DNA of 64,000 nucleotides from Amanita rubescens (lineage: Eukaryota; Basidiomycota; Agaricomycetes; Agaricales; Amanitaceae). Numbering within the stretch: position 1 is the first letter of the stretch; each line of letters begins with the position of its first letter. Under the pieces are notes generated by a model. The model ran no database searches and was not told where the DNA came from. It saw only the letters and a program-made list of their open reading frames with translations. Of this stretch, positions 58,175 to 64,000 are shown one piece after another. The stretch spans positions 248,001 through 312,000 of the forward strand of contig WION01000017.1 of NCBI GenBank assembly GCA_015039365.1, written 5' to 3'. The position numbers and the translations under genes were made by a program.

Positions 58175-60264
58175 ATGGATCCATCGAGTGACTCAACCCG
58201 TCTTTTCCCTCATCTGTTCCATACTGACCAGCATTTTCTTAGAACCTTTTCCATTCACCGACGAGGAATTGGATGCTGCCGGTCTTCGGGGCGAAGGCGA
58301 ATCCCTTAGTCATTTTGCGTGTCTATCCCACACTTACCATCTCCCTTGTAGGCGTTTCTGAGTTCGTCGTACAGGCAATGAAGACGATGAGGGAGCACCC
58401 GGAACTCTTAGGCGAGTCCCTTATCTTCTTTCCGCGTCTGTACCACACTTACCACTTCCCGTTTAGACCTGTCTCTTTTCACGCTCGAGTGTATCAACTA
58501 CTCGGGCCATCGCAAGTCTGTTGTCTCACCCGCCTCCCCGACTCTGAGCGAGGCGTCTTCCTACCGCTCCATCGCCACGGATAGTGCCGCTCTCTCCCCC
58601 TACTTTATCTCGGACTGGGAGAGAACCACGTACTACCACGGTATCTCTCCCGACCATCCAGACCTCCTCTACCGCTCGGATCTCCTCGAACATCCCTTCC
58701 CCATCCCCAAGGGCAGACATCCTCATCTCTCTACCAAGACCGCCTATGGAGTCTTTAACACGCCGCTCAACGCCGTCTGGGACACTGTCGCTCCCCAGAT
58801 CCGTCAGATCTTGAAAACTCGGAAGATTCGCTACTCGGCCATCAAGACAGCTCGTTTCGTCACGCACGGCGAGGACGGGAAGGACACTATCGGTCCCGTC
58901 GTGATTTGGATTTCGACTCATCCCACTACCACCACCTCCGAGAACGCACACGACGCTTCCCCGGAGATCCTCGCTCTTCTCAAGGCCAATGGAGTCGAAG
59001 GTGCGGTGGTCGAATGGTACGAGGGAGCCGTGGAGAAGCTGTCAGGTCCACACCTTCTTCGCGTCACCGACGACACCAACCCCACACACTATGTCCGTCG
59101 CCTCCTCACTGCTGCGCTCGGCATGCCCATCGCTACCGCGGAGAGGGAGGCCGCTGATACTCAAGGTAGCGTCGCGCTGTTCTTCCACGAGAACAAGGAC
59201 AAGGGCGGCGCCCCCAGCGCCAAGGTCTTCGGCGTTAGCAACTGCCACGTCCTCCACGAGGACACCACCGTCGACTACGAGTTCAAGGGCCCTGGCGCAC
59301 CTCGCCAGCACATTCGACTTGCCGGATTCCGTCGATTCCAGCGCGGGCTCGATGAGATCAAGACCTGCGTCGGTGGCCACGGAACTGACGCCGACATCTT
59401 GGCTAGGGAGATTGTTGAGTTGGAGGCCAAGCCGAAGAGCGAGGATACGGAGGAAGCGGCGGAGGACGAGACGGCCGTGGAGGCTAAGCGGGAGAAGTTG
59501 GCCAAAGTGAAGAAGGATATCGGCGTACTCGAGACCTTCTACAACGACGCCAACAACCAATGGAGCGATATTGCGCGCCGCAACATCGGCCAAGTCCATT
59601 GGGCTCCCAAGATCTCCGTCGATACCCAGGGTTGCAGCTACACCAGAGACATTGGGACGTTCGAGGTTGATGCGGTGAGGTTCAAGGCCCAGTTCAAGGG
59701 TAACGTTGTCGACTTAGGTGCATTTTGACTCATCTTTCTCATATTTTCCTCGTCTAACAAAAAGAACTTTATGCAGGATCCAAGTTTACTCCTCGGAAAC
59801 TCACCGATATGTTTTACCCCCTGAGCGGCGGTAGGACGACGTTCAAGTGGCCCACGAATCGCCAGCTCAGGATCAATGGCTGTGTCACGCGCGAGCTCCT
59901 GGCTGTTCCCGACTGTTTCGACAGCAACGGCGAGCCCTGCCTTATCGTCATGAAAGACGGCAACACCACCGACCTCACGGTCGGACGCTACGCTGGCCTC
60001 GAGGCCTACCTTTGCGACGACCTTGGCGTTGAGTCCATTGAACTCGCCATATATAACTACGACAAACAGTCCGGCCCGTTCTCCGCCGAGGGCGACTCAG
60101 GCTCGCTCATCTTCGACGGCGAGGGTCATATGGTTGGTATTCTCCACTCTGGGATGCCGAAAGGCGGGAGCAACCATGTCACCTACGCCACCCCTGCCTG
60201 GTGGGCTATCGAGCAACTCATGGTCAAGTATCCGCACGCCGACTTCAACCGCACCGCCTTCTAA
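58175..60264 (+). CDS. Trypsin-like (GDSGS) protein of basidiomycete type
   Basis: Five exons (58175-58187, 58243-58308, 58352-58411, 58467-59717, 59777-60264) sum to 1878 nt, giving 625 residues. The first exon is only 13 nt (MDPS). Residues GVSNCHVLHEDTT and, near the C-terminus, FSAEGDSGSLIFDGEGHMVG carry His and Ser in the contexts of a chymotrypsin-fold protease. A glutamate/lysine-rich helix sits between them. The N-terminal third (YYHGISPDHPDLLYRSD) is family-specific. There is no signal peptide. Intron 3 appears to start GC (TTAG|GCGAGT). Whether it cleaves peptides is unproven; the family is uncharacterised to my knowledge. Confidence 0.82.
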
Positions 60265-60434
60265 ACGCAAACAATGTCGTAACACACGCTCCCACATATT
60301 AAGCCATATAGAACATGGCTTTTCCTTCGCGTAAACTAGTTTAAACATACTTAATTTTGAGCGTATGAGTGCATGCTGAGTACATCGCATGGTACGTTAA
60401 GCTTAGGACTGGGTAGGAGTCTGACTACGTAGGT

Positions 60435-60510
60435 GAGTCATTGCCGTTCCATTTTTGGAAAGTGACGTGATGTTTGCATCAGCTGTTGTTGCCAAACATT
60501 TTGGACGCCG
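60435..60510. repeat. Dispersed repeat copy, uninterrupted by the transposon
   Basis: The words CGTTCCATTTTTGGAAAGTG and ATGTTTGCATCAGCTGTTGT are contiguous here but are separated by the 1.56-kb transposon at 55.9-57.6 kb. This copy therefore resembles the empty insertion site, with a few bases of difference at the junction. Confidence 0.75.
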
Positions 60511-60880
60511 TCCCGTGACCAACGTTCGAATTCGCGTCAAGTTCCTTGTCCTCTTGCTCAAGTTCCTAGTAAACGCCCAAGTCTGCGCCAGCTCCCTTGA
60601 AGCGGTTGGTTGAGAGTGAGGGGGTTCTGGTGCTGTGCTCGAGGTGTACATCGCAATCTAAAGGGTAAGCTCATTCCCATCGTATGAAAGCGTCCGTTTA
60701 CAATCCACGCATCGCAGGTGTCCAAGGAAACTCTTACGACTATTAACGCATTTTTCTGCCTCATATTTAACTCAAAAGCTCACGAGCTTGACGAATATTT
60801 CAAAGTTTACGAACAAGATCTCAAAGAACCATTATTTTCAATCTCATTTCTGCACATTTAACGCAATCTAGAACCACAAT
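60511..60880. other. Intergenic, upstream region of the last gene
   Basis: No gene seen. The leader before 60881 is AT-rich ('cgcaatctagaaccacaat'). Confidence 0.5.
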
Positions 60881-63800
60881 ATGCACAGTTCTCTACCTAT
60901 GCTGTCTCGTCCCCTAGGCGAGACCACCAACACGAGTAAAAGAACACCTTCAAATGCACGACCTTCAACATCGGCTATCCCTTCAATTCGATTAGTGACT
61001 TCCGTTCCCTCTGCGACGGGCCTTTCTTCCGAGGCAAATTCCTCATTCAACTTTAACAACAACACATCTTTCGAAGGTTCTTCATGGGGCTCTATCCCCT
61101 CTTCCGTTCTTGCACCGAAACCGGACTCTGCCCCCAAACGCCGCCTTGTCCCAAAAAAGTCAAAACTAGGTCTCCTCAACGTCGTCAGTAATAACAAGGG
61201 CAAGGAGAACGGACAAACTGGCAACCGGGGCAACTCAAGCGGCGTGGGCTGTCAGGACGGCGGTGACAGGAGTTTCGACATTTACGTCGACTCTACCATC
61301 GATCCTGACATAGGCGAGATCATGATGGTGAAGAAGAAAAAGTCTCGCGCTGCGCTGGACGGTATGCATTGGGGTCCTTTGGGGGAGGTGACGAACATCC
61401 CGGCGTCGTCTAGCGGTGCCGTCAAAAACGAGAACGCGAAGGAGGATACGGCTACGCGGCCTCTACAGCCTTCTGCTGTCCTGAAACTCAAGGGAGAAGA
61501 GAAGGACAAGTGGTGGAGCATCGGGCGCGGTAGGAATTCCGTAAAGGAAGGCAAAGAGAATAGGCAGCGAGCGGGCGCGAAATGTAAGTTCGTTTGTCTG
61601 GATACATTCCTTTTCCTAACTCATAATTTGCGTCTTGCAGCGCCAGAACCGAATATTATTCCTATCCGTTCCAAGAGTATGTCGGTTTCGAGTACTGATC
61701 TACTCTTGCTAATCTTTTTTTTTCATTTCGGTAGCACCTGAACCACTGAAGCTCGGTGGCGATAGCAGAGTCCGGTTCAACTCGCTCGACTCTGGATCGT
61801 TGCTCAAATCTGCAACGGCTGTTGCACCGTCGGCTGGCCATGCCTCTGACCCCGAGCCAGTAGCTGCTTTCTCGCGCACAGAGGCGCCTGCGGAAGACTT
61901 CGCGCCTCCTCATGCAGCCTCGGCCTCGACCCATCACCGTCAGCACTCGATCGCTCTCCGGGCAATGAGATCTGTTCGCTCTCTTGCCCGGATTGGAAGC
62001 TGGGCTCAATTAAGGAAGGATAACGGTAGTCAGGAAGATAAAGAAGGCGAGAAAGAGGACGAGCTGAAGGATAGCGGCAAGTCGGAGACCCAGCGCAAGG
62101 AGAAGAAGAGCAAGAAGGAGAAGAAGGAGAAGAGGGAGAAGAGGGAGAAGAGGGAGAAGAAGAAAGAGAAGGAGGCGGAGAAGATCACGACGACCACCGT
62201 CGAAACCGGCCGCACGTCGCCCAGTACGACGAGGCCCGCCAGCTCGGATAGCCAGACTCTTAACAGAAAAGTCAGCATCCTCGGGCTCGGATTGCCCTCG
62301 AGTATCCGACTGCCAACGCTCAGAGGAGGGTCAACCGCCTCTTCCGTCTTCTCGGCTGCACGATCAAGCTCTAACCGGCTCTCCGTCGATAGCGGTATCC
62401 TGGGGAGGGTTCGCTCCGGCTCAGTGCTGTCAAACGGATCGTCTTTGCGCCCTGCGTCGACCGCGTCGAGTAATTCCCGGGTGTCGTCAAATAGCTCTTC
62501 GTCCGTGCGTTGGGACGAGGAAGGTCTTGAAACAGTGAAGGAGCAGAGGAGGAAGGAGAGGTTGGAAAGGAAGGTGATGGAGGAGAGGAAGGCGAAGGAA
62601 GAGAAGAAGGCGAAGGACGAGAAGAAGGGCAAGAAGCGCGGCGGGAAGGACAAGGCGAAAGATAAGGACCCAGCCAGTCGACGGGCTTTGGACGGGAAGA
62701 AGAGGGTACCCGTTTCGGAAATCTTTCCAAACGCTGGACCTAGTGAATCGGACGAGACGACACCTAGACGCTCGTCTGTCACGCAAAGACCTCCAGTGGT
62801 GGCGGAAGAAACAGGAAATGACGGCTCAGACGACGATAGACGCTTCAATGAGGATGCGACGCCTACACCAAGAATTCGTCCTCGTCCAGTTTCGGAGCAA
62901 TTGTTGGGTAAGGCAAGGCCGCTTGCGATGTACGATAACGACGATGGTAATTATCTTGTCTTGCTCATGTCCTCGCAAGACGCTAATCCTCCTGCGTGCA
63001 TAGGTGCCTTGTCTGCATTGGACGCGGCGACGAACGACCTCGCGCAACTGATCATGACCTTGAATCTAGAAGCAACACCTGGAGCCACACCCAATCCCAC
63101 ACCCCTCAGACCTTCTTATGTTGACCGCGACGCTACGCCAAAGGTATCGAAAAACCCTCTCCAGAGAACATTGCTCCGGGGTATGTCGTCCATAGCATCT
63201 CTCCGACCCTATGCCCAGTCGATACGACGTACCGGGTCTCAATTATTAGGTGGCCCCAAGAATCGAGTTCGTCATGCCACAAATCCCGCAGCTGGCGAGG
63301 TCGCCATTGGACAGCAAATTGCGCCGTGGTCGAAGCTGTTGGAAGGAGTTTCGTCTAACAAGAAACAATCCACAAGTTCATTGTCACTGAGAGCGAAGCA
63401 GAAGCATTCAGTCTCGCCGCCGAGTACGTTCCGTAGAAGTCATCGAAGGCAGACGACACCCGCTCCTGAGCCAGAACCAGCTCCCGAGTTCCAGCCCCTC
63501 CAGCCAGCTGCAAGGCCGAAGACCGCGCCGTCCCATATGCCGGCTTATGATGAACTGAGGTTGTCGGAGTCGTCAGAGTCTTCGATTGAAATAGGTCGTG
63601 GCGGAATGACCATGCGCGGCGCGCCGTGCTCGAACACGTTTGGGTCCAGGAAACGAGGGACGTTCCGCTCGGCTGAGATTGAGAAGAACAGGGTCCCCAT
63701 TCCGCCAGAGACGAGGAAGATGTTAGCTTTGTCTGGTACGGGCGGTTCAGACGCACCAGCTATCTACTCTGTTCCAGAAATGGACGCGTCGGATCATGAA

Positions 63801-64000
63801 TCGGATATACCTGAAGAATTGCAACGCATACTATCTTCCAACATCGATGGATCCGCGCCTGTGGACGATGACACGCTGTCGTTCCGCAGGATCGTTAAGA
63901 AAGGTTCTGGTTCACCGCCTTCCGTTCCTCTTCCCGTCCCCTTTTCTTCAGAAATACCGTCTCTCGCTATGGAATTGGCTACCGAATTCCCATCGGTATT
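60881..64000 (+). CDS. Large serine/lysine-rich protein of unknown function (partial, runs off the window)
   Basis: Exons 60881-61583, 61641-61676, 61735-62946 and 63004 onward join in consistent phases. The protein begins MHSSLPMLSRPLGETTNTSK and is low complexity for long stretches. It includes a lysine/glutamate run (KKEKKEKREKREKREKKKEK, about residue 395) and a charged helix (ERKVMEERKAKEEKKAKDEK). Conserved-looking islands are WGPLGEVTN, SIALRAMRSVRSLARIGSWA, RPRPVSEQLLGKARPLAMYD and LSALDAATNDLAQLIMTLNL. Later parts carry EPEPAPEFQP and phosphorylation-prone Ser/Thr tracts. The pattern suggests a regulatory scaffold, but I do not recognise the family. Confidence 0.8.

Noticed and set aside
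59042..59599. 185-codon minus-strand ORF
   Set aside because: It lies opposite a well-supported exon of the protease-like gene and has no motif of its own.

Overview
The window looks like nuclear DNA of a mushroom-forming basidiomycete (Agaricomycetes). Genes are broken by many short GT-AG introns of about 45-65 nt, and the recognisable proteins have the sequence style of that group: an expanded 'G domain' GTPase family, AIG1-like GTPases with coiled-coil tails, a Crinkler-like P-loop ATPase, HNH nucleases, MAM3, a metacaspase and small secreted proteins. I saw no bacterial operon structure, rRNA gene or CRISPR array. All splice models were built by eye; most were checked by exon phase adding up to a whole number of codons.

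Region 1 (1-11.2 kb) is the most unusual. A minus-strand GTPase gene starts at 11212. Downstream of it lies a 65-bp tandem array (about 4163-8780). On the minus strand each unit reads as a 62-nt intron (GTGAGT...ACAG) plus a 3-nt exon. Seventy-two such triplets follow one another, preceded by 14 more with unrelated, older-looking introns. None is a stop codon; together they spell an Asp/Glu/Arg/Phe-rich segment that joins in frame to ordinary exons on both sides. I propose a gene with about 86 consecutive single-codon exons. A MAM3 gene at 43.4-45.7 kb contains an independent 3-nt exon that is needed to restore a conserved glutamate, which supports the idea that this genome splices such exons.

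Region 2 (11.2-23.3 kb) is accessory or decayed: 3' fragments of PDA1 and TAF4 placed back to back, GC-rich repeats, two direct copies of a ~1.8-kb segment each holding a small secreted-protein gene, and a bZIP fragment. Region 3 (23.5-27.3 kb) holds a divergent pair, a Crinkler-like ATPase and an HNH nuclease. Region 4 (27.8-38.7 kb) is a tandem family of four AIG1-like GTPases plus a decayed fifth copy, with conserved promoters and a variable coiled-coil repeat number. Region 5 (38.9-43.3 kb) holds a PMS1 fragment, a hypothetical gene and a decayed HNH gene.

Region 6 (43.4-64 kb) is mostly ordinary: MAM3, a gamma-glutamylcyclotransferase, a tyrosine/dual-specificity phosphatase, an RS-rich nuclear protein, an F-box protein, a metacaspase, a trypsin-like (GDSGS) protein and a large serine-rich protein running off the end. 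It is interrupted by a 1.56-kb DNA transposon with a perfect 8-bp target duplication.
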